Made by a program: the position numbers and the translations under genes. Below, one piece after another: positions 1 to 8,704 of a DNA stretch of 64,000 nucleotides (within the stretch, counting starts at the first letter, position 1; each line of letters starts with the position of its first letter). The stretch covers positions 186,001-250,000 of the forward strand of contig NZ_CP089588.1 in the NCBI RefSeq assembly GCF_021249345.1. The letters run 5' to 3'. Source of the DNA: Halobacterium wangiae. GTDB taxonomy: Archaea > Halobacteriota > Halobacteria > Halobacteriales > Halobacteriaceae. The notes under the pieces were generated by a model. That model saw only the letters and a list, made by a program, of their open reading frames with translations. It ran no database searches and was not told the origin of the DNA.

Positions 1-2
1 AC

Positions 3-875
3 GTTTTCGTCCCCGGTCACACGTTCTTCGCGACGGTTAGTCCAGTGCTCGCACTCAACGCCAACCCGGTCTTCGTGGACATCGACCCGGAGACGTACAC
101 GATGGACCCGGAGGACCTGATCAGGGCCATCGAGAGTAGCGACCACCCGACTGCGGTGTTCCCCGTCCACATCTACGGACAGATGGCGGACATGTCTCGG
201 ATTTCGGAAATCGCCGAACAGTACGACCTAAAGGTCGTAGAGGACGCCTGTCAGGCCCACTTCGCGGAACGAAACGGTGACGTAGCAGGCACCATCGGTG
301 ATGCTGGCGCGTTCAGTTTCTACCCGTCGAAGAACATGACCGTGGCGGGCGACGGAGGGATGCTCATGACGGACGACGACGACGTGGCCGAACAGGCCCG
401 CATGCTGCGCAACCACGGTCGGAACGAGGTTGGCGAGCACGTGGACCTGGGGCTGAACTACCGCATGGACGAGGTCCGCGCCGCAGTCGGCAACGAGCAA
501 CTCGCACACATCGACGAGTGGAACACGGCCCGGAATCAGGCGGCCCAGACGTACTCTCGACTCCTCGCGGACGTAGACGAAATCACCACGCCGTTCGAGG
601 CTGACGGTGCGTTTCACGTCTACCACCTCTACGTGATTCAGGCGCCAGACCGGGACAAACTCCAGTCGCATCTCGAGGATCAGGGCATCGATACCGGCAT
701 TCACTATCCGACACCAGCCCACGAACACGAAGCAGTCGTCGAACGGCGCGGAGAATCGTCACTCCCGACGACTGAGGACCTCGCCGACCACATTCTCTCC
801 CTGCCAATGCACCCAAGAATCTCCGAGAAAGAGATCGAGTACGTCTGTGACACGATCGAAGAGTACTACCGATGA
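3..875 (+). CDS. DegT/DnrJ/EryC1/StrS sugar aminotransferase (5' end outside window)
   Basis: PLP-dependent aminotransferase acting on nucleotide-linked keto sugars. The frame is open from base 3, so the true start lies upstream and only the C-terminal ~290 residues are seen. The PLP Schiff-base lysine is in SFYPSKN (Lys codon 330-332), followed by the family GDGG motif; EDACQAH upstream is the usual cofactor-binding stretch. The stop overlaps the next start (ATGA), so it is co-transcribed with the Gfo/Idh/MocA gene, a pairing typical of UDP-amino sugar synthesis (for example WbpE/WbpB-type pathways). Substrate is not readable from sequence. Confidence 0.93.
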   Translation, partial: VFVPGHTFFATVSPVLALNANPVFVDIDPETYTMDPEDLIRAIESSDHPTAVFPVHIYGQMADMSRISEIAEQYDLKVVEDACQAHFAERNGDVAGTIGDAGAFSFYPSKNMTVAGDGGMLMTDDDDVAEQARMLRNHGRNEVGEHVDLGLNYRMDEVRAAVGNEQLAHIDEWNTARNQAAQTYSRLLADVDEITTPFEADGAFHVYHLYVIQAPDRDKLQSHLEDQGIDTGIHYPTPAHEHEAVVERRGESSLPTTEDLADHILSLPMHPRISEKEIEYVCDTIEEYYR

Positions 876-1858
876 ACTACGCTGTCATCGGGACCGGCTA
901 CTGGGGATCGAACCACGCGCGCGTCGCAGCAGAGTTGCGTGAGGAAGGAACAATCGAGAACGTCGTCCTCTGTGACATCGAAGAGGAACGTGTCTCCGAA
1001 CTGGCGGACTCTTACGACGTATCGTACACGACCGACTACACCGAACTCGGTGACCTGGGCGTCGACGCGGCGACGGTGGCCACGCCGTCACCGTCACACC
1101 ACGAAATCGCGACAGAACTCCTCGAAGACGGCGTGAACTGTCTCGTCGAGAAACCGCTCGCATTGACCAGCGAGGAGGCGTGGGACATCGTAGATACCGC
1201 TGAACGCGAGGGTCGAACGCTGGGTGTCGGGCACATCTTTCGGTACCACCCCGCGCTTCGAGAACTCAAAAAGCGTATCGACCGGGGGGAACTCGGTCGG
1301 ATAAAGTACGTGAACACGAACCGATTCTCTTTCCGCGTTCCTCGAGAGACGGCTGGCGTTCTCTACTCGCTCGCAGTTCACGACGTCGACATCTCGAACT
1401 ATCTCCTCGACAGTGAACCAACGTCCATCTACTGTAACCTCGACTGTCACATCCGGGACGATATCGACGAGACGGCGACTATCGTCATGGAGTACGAGAA
1501 CGCGACGAGTGTCATTAACGAGTCCTGGCAGATCCCCGTCTTCGGGAAACGGCGGGATTTGACCGTGGTCGGTTCCGAGCAGGTCGCGTATCTAGACTAC
1601 CTCGAAGATACAGTTGTCGAACTGTACGACGCAGCAGTCACGAGCAGAGACGGTGAACTTCGGACTCGAGACGAAGGAAAGCAGGTGTACGAAACAGAAC
1701 GATGTGAACCCCTCAAGGTAGAGGCCGAAGAGTTCCTCGAGGCTTGCCAGTCGGGTGGACAGCCCGCCGCTTCCGGCGAGGTGGGTGCCCGGACTACGGA
1801 ACTGCTAGAGTGCTGTCGGCTGTCATCCGACGAAGGGCACGTGATTCGATTCGGGTAG
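872..1858 (+). CDS. Gfo/Idh/MocA-family sugar oxidoreductase
   Basis: NAD(P)-dependent sugar dehydrogenase of 328 residues. The N-terminal Rossmann fold starts with VIGTGYWG, and the family EKP motif is at residues 93-95 (catalytic-pocket Lys94), followed by GHIFRYHP. The start overlaps the aminotransferase stop by four bases. With that enzyme it fits oxidation at C3 of a nucleotide sugar followed by transamination, as in WlbA/WbpB-type pathways; this is inferred from context, and other 3-oxo sugars are possible. Confidence 0.92.
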   Translation: MNYAVIGTGYWGSNHARVAAELREEGTIENVVLCDIEEERVSELADSYDVSYTTDYTELGDLGVDAATVATPSPSHHEIATELLEDGVNCLVEKPLALTSEEAWDIVDTAEREGRTLGVGHIFRYHPALRELKKRIDRGELGRIKYVNTNRFSFRVPRETAGVLYSLAVHDVDISNYLLDSEPTSIYCNLDCHIRDDIDETATIVMEYENATSVINESWQIPVFGKRRDLTVVGSEQVAYLDYLEDTVVELYDAAVTSRDGELRTRDEGKQVYETERCEPLKVEAEEFLEACQSGGQPAASGEVGARTTELLECCRLSSDEGHVIRFG

Positions 1859-1902
1859 CCTCCAGTGAATCCGCAGAGAATGCGGAGTGACTCTCGAAGC
1901 GG

Positions 1903-2706
1903 TTACAGCGTGACTCCCAGATTCTCGATGTCTTCGTAAGAGTTCTTCGTCAAGTAGATACGGTGGCCATCGAGTTCTACGTACGCTGGTTCGAACGGCG
2001 GGAAGTCGAGTGCGCGAATCCGGTCGTAGAGCACTGCTTCTTCGTTCGGGTCCACGAGTTCCGCTCGGTCGATCTCCTTGAGTCCGTCTAGGCTCTCCTT
2101 CGTGTAGAAGTACCGTTCACCGTCGAACGCCGACTGAGGGGTTCGACGCTCGCCTATCTCCCCGGAAACGATCTTTGGCAGCAGATCTTCGAAGAGTCGA
2201 ATCGATTCCTCACGCGTCTTCTCGTAGACAGACCGCGCGGTGTCCTCCTCCTCGATGTCTACGAACCGGCGCTCGATTACGTCACCCTGGTCCACTTCCT
2301 CCGCCATCACGTGCAGGGTCGTCCCGTGCTTCCAGTGGTCGTCCTGTCTCGCATTCATGATGGAGTGAGAGAACACGTTGGACCCTCGGTACCGTGGTAA
2401 CTCGGCCTGATGGAGGTTCAGTGGGAGTTCCTTCGGGTGGTCGAGGAGTTCCGCGCCGAGAATGTTGGGGTAGTAGACACTCAGTAAGTAGTCGACGTCG
2501 TGGTCCAGGACGTTCCGTTCTTCGTCGAGGGTGTAGACTGTGAGGTCGTTTTCCACGGTCAGGTCGTGAACCGACCCGTCCCACCAGGAGTCGTAGCCCC
2601 GGGGATACGTTACGACTGGGTCGACTTCGACGTCGGGGTGGTCCAGGAGGCGTTCGAGACAGGACTCCCCGAGTGGGTGGCTGCCGAAGAAGGCGATAGT
2701 CTGCAT
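1903..2706 (-). CDS. Formyltransferase-fold protein, probable sugar N-formyltransferase
   Basis: 268-residue protein with the formyltransferase core. Asn97 and His99 lie in LNLHQAELPRYRG and an Asp in EEVDQGDV (about 139), giving the Asn-His-Asp set used by 10-formyl-THF-dependent enzymes such as Fmt, ArnA and sugar N-formyltransferases. The ATG at 2706 (MQTIAFFG) is chosen over an upstream in-frame ATG because the Rossmann strand starts there. Its neighbours make amino sugars, so an amino-sugar N-formyl transfer is more likely than initiator tRNA formylation, which archaea lack. It runs convergent to the aminotransferase/dehydrogenase pair. Confidence 0.85.
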   Translation of the reverse strand: MQTIAFFGSHPLGESCLERLLDHPDVEVDPVVTYPRGYDSWWDGSVHDLTVENDLTVYTLDEERNVLDHDVDYLLSVYYPNILGAELLDHPKELPLNLHQAELPRYRGSNVFSHSIMNARQDDHWKHGTTLHVMAEEVDQGDVIERRFVDIEEEDTARSVYEKTREESIRLFEDLLPKIVSGEIGERRTPQSAFDGERYFYTKESLDGLKEIDRAELVDPNEEAVLYDRIRALDFPPFEPAYVELDGHRIYLTKNSYEDIENLGVTL

Positions 2707-2860
2707 GGGATTCACCGGGACTCGGACTGTGTTCAATGCTACGGTATTGGCATGGGTGAACGCCAAGAGCAATCAAGCTCCTTTCACTGATATTGTGACC
2801 AGGTTGAATCACTTCTGTGATGCGCAAGCTTGTTAAACAGTCTCGCCCGATATCTGGCCG

Positions 2861-3823
2861 ATGTCTGATACCGCTTTAATTACAGGCGTAACAGGCCAAG
2901 ATGGCAGCTATCTTGCCGAATATCTCCTAGAGAAGGGGTACGAGGTGTACGGACTGGAGCGGTGGAAGAGTACACGCGGCAAAAGCCGGATTGACCATTT
3001 GTCGGACTTGAAACTGGTAAATGGCGATCTCGCAGACCAGTCCTCACTGGACCGTGCGGTAAGGGAAGCGGAACCAGACGAAGTTTACAACCTCGCGGCT
3101 CTATCGTTCGTTCCAGAAAGCTTCAACCAGCCGATTCACACGGGCAACATCACCGGGCTGGGGGCGACACGAGTTCTCGATGCTATCCGAAAGCATCAGC
3201 CTAATGCAAAATTCTACCAAGCGTCTACCAGCGAAATATTCGGGAATGCTCCAGACAAAACCCAATCAATAGAGACTCCGTTCCAGCCTCGAAGTCCGTA
3301 CGGAACGTCCAAACTCTACGCGTACTGGTCTACCGTGAACTTCCGAGAAGCGTACGATATGTTTGCTGTGAACGGTATCCTGTTCAATCACGAATCTCCT
3401 CGCCGAGGCAAGAACTTCGTCACGAGAAAGATCACCAGAGGCGCAGCAGCCATTTCGCTTGGGCTTCAAGAGAAACTTGAACTTGGTAATTTGGACGCGA
3501 AGCGGGACTGGGGGCACGCGAAGGACTACGTGCGAGCTATGCACATGATGCTACAACAGGACTCCCCCGAGGAGTTTGTTATCGGGACCGGTGAACACCA
3601 TTCCGTTCGCGACTGTGCCCGAGTTGCGTTTGACGAAGTCGGATTGAACTGGGACGATTACGTAGAAGTCAACGAGAAGTATTTCAGACCAGCCGAAGTT
3701 GATGCGCTGAAAGCAGATATCTCCCGTGCGAAGGAGAACCTCGGTTGGGAACCCCGAATTTCGTTTGACGAACTCATTCGAGAAATGGTCCAAGCGGACC
3801 TAGAGCAATTGCAAGATAAATGA
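2861..3823 (+). CDS. gmd: GDP-mannose 4,6-dehydratase
   Basis: Converts GDP-D-mannose to GDP-4-keto-6-deoxy-D-mannose. The SDR glycine motif is G9-V-T-G12-Q-D-G15. The catalytic set matches GMD: Thr123-Ser124-Glu125 in ASTSEIFG, Tyr147 and Lys151 in YGTSK, and the FNHESPRRG signature. At 320 residues it is slightly shorter than the usual 340-370. The next gene overlaps its stop (ATGA), and the following DegT-fold protein is ColD-like, so this gene likely supplies a deoxyhexose route. Base composition is more AT-rich than the flanking genes, which suggests transfer. Confidence 0.94.
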   Translation: MSDTALITGVTGQDGSYLAEYLLEKGYEVYGLERWKSTRGKSRIDHLSDLKLVNGDLADQSSLDRAVREAEPDEVYNLAALSFVPESFNQPIHTGNITGLGATRVLDAIRKHQPNAKFYQASTSEIFGNAPDKTQSIETPFQPRSPYGTSKLYAYWSTVNFREAYDMFAVNGILFNHESPRRGKNFVTRKITRGAAAISLGLQEKLELGNLDAKRDWGHAKDYVRAMHMMLQQDSPEEFVIGTGEHHSVRDCARVAFDEVGLNWDDYVEVNEKYFRPAEVDALKADISRAKENLGWEPRISFDELIREMVQADLEQLQDK

Positions 3824-4731
3824 GTGAAGAAGTACTCGTCACGGGTGGAACTGGTTTTATCGGGAGTCACTTAGCTGCCGAATTAGCGGCGACTGGTCGG
3901 AATGTGACGGTTCTGTCACGCGATACACCAGACAGAGAGTGCGGGCCTGACTCTACCAAGAAAATCCAGGGGGACGTGAGAACATTAGACGAAATCCCCT
4001 CGTTTCGTCGGTACGACACCGTATTTCACCTAGCCGGGGTTGTCTCCGTTCAAGGCTCTATCGAGGACCCTCAACAGACGTTCCAAGTAAATACTGTGGG
4101 AACGCAGAACGTTCTAGAGAGGGCTCGAAGGGATAACGTGGATGAAGTCGTGTATCTTAGTAGCGCTTCGGTTTATGGGAAGCCCGAGGACCTACCAATC
4201 AGCGAGAACCATCCTATACAGCCCACTCATCCATATGCTGCGACGAAAGCAGCGGGGGAAGACCTAGTGAATGGATACGCAGCAGCATATGATATTGGGA
4301 CGAAGATTGTCAGAGCCTTCACCGTCTACGGCCCGGGCCAATCATCTGACAATTTGGTTCCGATGATCATCAAACAAGCGGAATCAGGGGGGCCAGTCGA
4401 ACTTGGGAATACGGACCCGACCCGGGATTTTGTCCACGTCCAAGATCTCGTTCGGGGAATCGAGACACTGGTAGAATCGGACGGTTCCTCTGATGGAGTG
4501 TACAATATAGGAAGTGGGCAAGAATCCTCTGTGATGGACGTCGTTGATGCGGTGCTTGACGCGTTGGATAAACCTGATATCGATGTGAATTCTGACGCCG
4601 GTGGGCGGAGCTCAGACGTTGAGATAGAGCGAATGGTCTCTGACAACAGTAGAATTGAAGCACTCGGTTGGAGCCCAAAATTCGATTTGCAAAACGGTAT
4701 TACGCACACTATCAAAAGCTCACGAATATAA
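3820..4731 (+). CDS. NAD-dependent epimerase/dehydratase, possible reductase of the deoxyhexose pathway
   Basis: Extended SDR of 303 residues with GGTGFIG at residues 9-15, an SSASVYG strand and the catalytic Tyr139-x3-Lys143 (YAATK). The start overlaps the gmd stop, and its TAA overlaps the ATG of the next gene by one base, so the three form one transcript. Between GMD and a ColD-like enzyme it may be the C5-epimerase/C4-reductase step, equivalent to ColC or fucose synthase, but the sequence is closer in style to generic GalE-like enzymes. Role is inferred from position. Confidence 0.88.
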   Translation: MSEEVLVTGGTGFIGSHLAAELAATGRNVTVLSRDTPDRECGPDSTKKIQGDVRTLDEIPSFRRYDTVFHLAGVVSVQGSIEDPQQTFQVNTVGTQNVLERARRDNVDEVVYLSSASVYGKPEDLPISENHPIQPTHPYAATKAAGEDLVNGYAAAYDIGTKIVRAFTVYGPGQSSDNLVPMIIKQAESGGPVELGNTDPTRDFVHVQDLVRGIETLVESDGSSDGVYNIGSGQESSVMDVVDAVLDALDKPDIDVNSDAGGRSSDVEIERMVSDNSRIEALGWSPKFDLQNGITHTIKSSRI

Positions 4732-5990
4732 TGGACCCAGAAGACCTAATCTCAGATATACGCCCAAAAATCGAGGAGCACTTTGCCACTGACGAGGAAT
4801 TCGTCCCTGGAGAGTCTACGATACGCCTTAGCAGACCAACGTATGGGGCGGAAGAAGTGCTAGAATCGTTAGACTCACTCTTATCGACGTGGGTGACGAT
4901 GGGTGAGAAAGTAGAGGAATTTGAAGACGGTTGGAGTGATTACACGGGGCGGGACCATGGAGTGATGGTTAACTCTGGATCTTCAGCAAATCTCCTGGCG
5001 ATGAAAGCACTTGAGGGGACTATAATTGAGCCAGGCGATGAAGTAATCGTTCCTGCAGTATCTTGGTCTACGAGCGTTTTCCCGATTCTTGATATCAATG
5101 CCAAGCCCGTCCTCGTAGACGTCGACTCCAATACGTATACACTCGATATAGAAGCGACGAAGGAGGCTATCACAGAGGATACGGCAGCTATACTTCCAGT
5201 ACATCTCCTTGGTAACCCCTGCGAGATGGACCCACTCCTCGATCTCTGTGAGGACCACAATTTAGCTCTCATTGAGGACTGCTGTGAAGCACACGGAGCT
5301 AGGTACGACGGTGAACACGTAGGGAGCTTCGGTGATTTCGGAACGTTTAGTTTCTTCTTCTCCCACCACATCGCTACTATCGAGGGTGGTATGGTTGTAA
5401 CAGACTCTGAATCCTACCTGGAGAAACTTCGAATGCTCCGCGCGCACGGGTGGGTTCGTGAGTTAGACGACAAAGAGAGGTTCGTCCAATCGAACCCCGA
5501 CATCGACGAACGATTCCTCTTCGCAAACACGGGGTACAATCTCCGGCCTACTGACATACAGGGAGGGTTTGGAATCCATCAACTAGATCGGATTGATGGG
5601 TTCTTAGAGAAGCGACGTTCGAATGCGGAATACTTGAACGACCGTCTATCTGAGTACTCTGACACCTTCGTATTCTTGGAGGAACGGCCGAAAGCCGAGT
5701 GTTCCTGGTTCGCCTACCCGCTCCTTATTAAGGATGGAGCCTCCATATCCAGGGACGAGTTGAGAGCACATCTCGAGGACCACAACATTGAGACCAGGCC
5801 GATTCTCGCGGGGAACATGGCTCGTCAACCTGTATTCGATTCAATCCCTCACAGAATCCACTCGGACTTAGATAATTCTGAGAAGATACACCTCGACGGA
5901 ATATTTGTCGGTAACCATCACCGCATGACCTCAGAGAAACTCGATTACATCGTTTCGGTAATCGAGAACCTGCTTGCTGGACGGGACTAA
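4731..5990 (+). CDS. DegT-fold PLP/PMP enzyme with His replacing Lys, ColD-like 3-dehydratase
   Basis: 419 residues from the ATG at 4731, which overlaps the upstream stop; an earlier in-frame ATG lies inside the preceding gene. The fold is that of sugar aminotransferases ([19 protein letters not shown]), but where aminotransferases have SFYPxKN this protein has SFFFSHH, so His212 sits at the Schiff-base lysine position. That change is known in ColD (GDP-4-keto-6-deoxymannose 3-dehydratase) and in the E1/RfbH 3-dehydrases. The E1-type four-cysteine iron-sulfur motif is not visible, favouring ColD. With gmd upstream it likely removes the 3-hydroxyl to give a 3,6-dideoxy sugar. Confidence 0.9.
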   Translation: MDPEDLISDIRPKIEEHFATDEEFVPGESTIRLSRPTYGAEEVLESLDSLLSTWVTMGEKVEEFEDGWSDYTGRDHGVMVNSGSSANLLAMKALEGTIIEPGDEVIVPAVSWSTSVFPILDINAKPVLVDVDSNTYTLDIEATKEAITEDTAAILPVHLLGNPCEMDPLLDLCEDHNLALIEDCCEAHGARYDGEHVGSFGDFGTFSFFFSHHIATIEGGMVVTDSESYLEKLRMLRAHGWVRELDDKERFVQSNPDIDERFLFANTGYNLRPTDIQGGFGIHQLDRIDGFLEKRRSNAEYLNDRLSEYSDTFVFLEERPKAECSWFAYPLLIKDGASISRDELRAHLEDHNIETRPILAGNMARQPVFDSIPHRIHSDLDNSEKIHLDGIFVGNHHRMTSEKLDYIVSVIENLLAGRD

Positions 5991-6057
5991 TTGATCAGCA
6001 ACGAGTTTACATCTACTCCATTCACATCCGCTTCCGCTCGGTCTGATAGGACAACGA

Positions 6058-6065
6058 CTATATAA
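6058..6065 (+). promoter_or_regulatory. TATA box for the glycosyltransferase at 6089
   Basis: CTATATAA is centred about 28 bases before the ATG at 6089, the spacing expected for a leaderless haloarchaeal transcript. It follows a 98-base gap after the ColD-like gene, so the glycosyltransferase likely has its own promoter. Confidence 0.55.
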
Positions 6066-6088
6066 CGCCGTGGGCCATCGGTCGCGGT

Positions 6089-7114
6089 ATGAAGGTCTGG
6101 CACGTTGTATCAGAAGAAAATCAAGTCGTCACTGGTCTCAAGGATGTAGACGGGGTGGACGCATTCATGTTATCCCCCGTTCAGAGCCTCGTTATGTCGT
6201 TCTTTGCGATTCGCGGGAAGTACGATATCATCCACTTCCACTACTTGCAGGTTCAAATGGATTCGTCGGTTCACCCACTCGTATCTGTATTGAAATTCTT
6301 TTCCTTCCTCCTGAATCTAGTGGTAATGAAGGCTGCGGGAATTAAAATCGTCTGGACGGGACACCATGTAGAGAGCCACGAAGCATCGATTCCTGCTATA
6401 GATAAACTGGGCCGCCGACTAGTAGTTTCTCTAGCGGACCATATCTTCGTACTTGAACCTCCTGTCCAGAATCAAATCGAACGGGAGTATTCGATGGGGG
6501 GCGATTTGTCTGTCGCGCGTTTGGGAGACCCCAGAATATTCCACCATGAGAAGGATGCCGGTGATTCGTCGAAGATAAATTTTCCGGAGGTCGGGCCAGT
6601 CATCACTATGATTGGGAACCTACGCCCATACAAACGCGTACCACTGGGGATTCGAGCAGTTGCCGAACTGAACGGAACAGAATCAATGCTGATTGCTGGG
6701 AATCCGTTATCAGAGGAACTTGAAGGAGAAATTCAGAGTTCGATCGATAGGTACCCAGTGGACGTCACTACCGAATTCGGGTTCGTTGCTGATGAAGACA
6801 TACTCGAATACGTCGAGAGAAGTGATGTGGTGTTGATTCTGAACGATCAAGAGACTGTACCCGCAACCGCTCTCTTGTCAGCAGCGTTCCAGACGCCGGT
6901 CGTGACCGTTCCCGGTGGTGTGAAGGAATTTCTGGTAGATGAGTACAACCTCGGCGTAGTCGCAGAGACCGATTCCGCAGAGGCAATTGCAGACGCAATT
7001 CAGGATATCCTTTCGAACCCACCAGAGATAGACCACACATCGTTCCTATCTGACCATTCTTGGGGCGCGTATACAGAACATCATCTAGAAGTCTATGAGA
7101 CGCTGACAAGCTGA
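6089..7114 (+). CDS. GT4-family glycosyltransferase
   Basis: 341-residue GT-B fold protein. The N-terminal half has an IIHFHYLQ strand typical of GT4 enzymes and a hydrophobic segment (about residues 65-85) that could sit at the membrane. The C-terminal half has VGPVITMIGNLRPYKRV, matching the donor-domain start, and ATALLSAAFQTPVVTVPGG in place of the usual E-x7-E region. It follows the gmd/ColD-like genes and shares their AT-rich composition, so it may add the deoxy sugar. Donor and acceptor are unknown. Confidence 0.86.
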   Translation: MKVWHVVSEENQVVTGLKDVDGVDAFMLSPVQSLVMSFFAIRGKYDIIHFHYLQVQMDSSVHPLVSVLKFFSFLLNLVVMKAAGIKIVWTGHHVESHEASIPAIDKLGRRLVVSLADHIFVLEPPVQNQIEREYSMGGDLSVARLGDPRIFHHEKDAGDSSKINFPEVGPVITMIGNLRPYKRVPLGIRAVAELNGTESMLIAGNPLSEELEGEIQSSIDRYPVDVTTEFGFVADEDILEYVERSDVVLILNDQETVPATALLSAAFQTPVVTVPGGVKEFLVDEYNLGVVAETDSAEAIADAIQDILSNPPEIDHTSFLSDHSWGAYTEHHLEVYETLTS

Positions 7115-7192
7115 TATCGGGGGTGCAGTCCCAGAACGGGAAGATAAAAATGCGAAACCGTTATTCCCCGATGGCACGACAACCGCACGAAA

Positions 7193-8701
7193 ATGGATTC
7201 CACGGACGGCCCTCCGAACATTCTCTTTCTCGTCTGGGACGCGTGCAGACTCGATTACGCGAGAGAGCACGCGTCGAACCTGGGCGAGCTAGCCGACTCC
7301 GGCGTCTGGTTCGAGAAGGCGGTTGCTCCTGCCACGTGGTCACTCCCTTCTCACGCTTCCCTGTTCACCGGCCAACCCCCGCACGAACACGGCGTGACCC
7401 AGCCCAGCCAATCCCGCGTTCCAACGGACCTCGTCGACGAACTGAAATCGAACGAGTACACGTGTTACGGCGTTTCCGGGAACGGATTCGCGAGTCCGCT
7501 CTGGGGATTCGACGAGCCGTTCGACGACTTCCGTTCGACTCGGGGGCCGGAACCGTACGTCGACGGGTTGGACGTCTACACGCAACTCCGGAGTGACCTC
7601 GAAGCGGGAACGCCCAAACTCTCTCTCCTCCGGCAGTACTTCACCGAATCGCTCGCTCACCCTCACCCCGCGAAGAGTCTCGCGAATCTCGCCGCCGTGG
7701 GTATCAACCACGTCTCGAGAGAGGTCGTTCCGGCCCTCCAGGCGGTCCCCCACGACGTCTTCCGAACCGGAATCAGGGAGACGTACGCCCCGGAGAAAAA
7801 CACGCGAGCGATAACGAACTTCCTCCGGGAGGAAGCAGAGAGCGAATCACCGTTCTTTGTGTTCTCGAACTACATGGACACGCATCGGCCGTACGCGCCG
7901 CCCGAGGATCTCCAACGAAAACACCTCGGGGCGCCCCTCGACGACGCGGAGATTCGGCGGCTGAACGACGAAGTAGCGGGTCCGTGGAAGTTCATCCAGC
8001 GCGTCGAGAACGGTGAGGTCGACGACAGTGACGTCGACACACTCCAGAAGCTGTACGCCGGGGAAGTGGAGTCTGTCGACCGCCACCTCGGCAGACTGCT
8101 GGCGGAACTTCGCCGGAACGACCTGTTCGAGAACACGCTCGTCGTCGTGACGTCGGACCACGGCGAGAACCTCGGTTCTCCGGACAGTCACGGGGACCGT
8201 CGATTCGGCCACGAGGCGTCGCTCAGTGACGACCTCTGTAGAGTCCCTCTCGTGGTCTCCCACCCTGACATCGAGCCCGGGGAGGTCAGCGAACTGTTCT
8301 CGCTAACTAGTCTCTACGATGTGATTCTCGACGCTAGTCGTCGGAACGCCGAGTTCACGGTCGACGACATCAGAGACCAGTGCGCTCCGAGAGTGGCGTG
8401 TGAGTACCCGGCGCTTGGTGACGAGTCTTTCTACGACGAACACCCAGATATCGACCGGGCGATTCTCGAACAACGCGTCGAACGAGACTCGTTGGCGGCG
8501 TACGAGAACGATTGGCGTGCAATGCTCGAATCTGGCGGCACTCGGCTCGCTGAACACCGCGGCGAACCCGCAGACGTCGGGGAAGCCCCCGAATCCCTCG
8601 TCGAGTTCTCCGAAGCTATCCTCGAACGGCTTGGCCACCTCAATCAGGTTGACGTAGACGTGGACACACAGAACCGACTCGAAGACCTCGGATACCTCTG
8701 A
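7193..8701 (+). CDS. Sulfatase/alkaline phosphatase-fold hydrolase with Ser at the nucleophile position
   Basis: 502 residues of the sulfatase superfamily. The N-terminal NILFLVWDACRLD holds the metal-binding Asp16, SLPSHASLFTG at 50-60 is the active-site segment, and TSDHGENLG gives the C-terminal metal ligands. In classical sulfatases the segment is C/S-x-P-S-R; here Ser50 is at the nucleophile position and the Arg is His54, so formylglycine chemistry is doubtful. It sits in a glycosyltransferase cluster and may act on sulfated or phosphorylated glycans. The start at 7193 immediately precedes the first beta strand. It ends four bases before the next gene. Confidence 0.88.
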   Translation: MDSTDGPPNILFLVWDACRLDYAREHASNLGELADSGVWFEKAVAPATWSLPSHASLFTGQPPHEHGVTQPSQSRVPTDLVDELKSNEYTCYGVSGNGFASPLWGFDEPFDDFRSTRGPEPYVDGLDVYTQLRSDLEAGTPKLSLLRQYFTESLAHPHPAKSLANLAAVGINHVSREVVPALQAVPHDVFRTGIRETYAPEKNTRAITNFLREEAESESPFFVFSNYMDTHRPYAPPEDLQRKHLGAPLDDAEIRRLNDEVAGPWKFIQRVENGEVDDSDVDTLQKLYAGEVESVDRHLGRLLAELRRNDLFENTLVVVTSDHGENLGSPDSHGDRRFGHEASLSDDLCRVPLVVSHPDIEPGEVSELFSLTSLYDVILDASRRNAEFTVDDIRDQCAPRVACEYPALGDESFYDEHPDIDRAILEQRVERDSLAAYENDWRAMLESGGTRLAEHRGEPADVGEAPESLVEFSEAILERLGHLNQVDVDVDTQNRLEDLGYL

Positions 8702-8704
8702 ACG

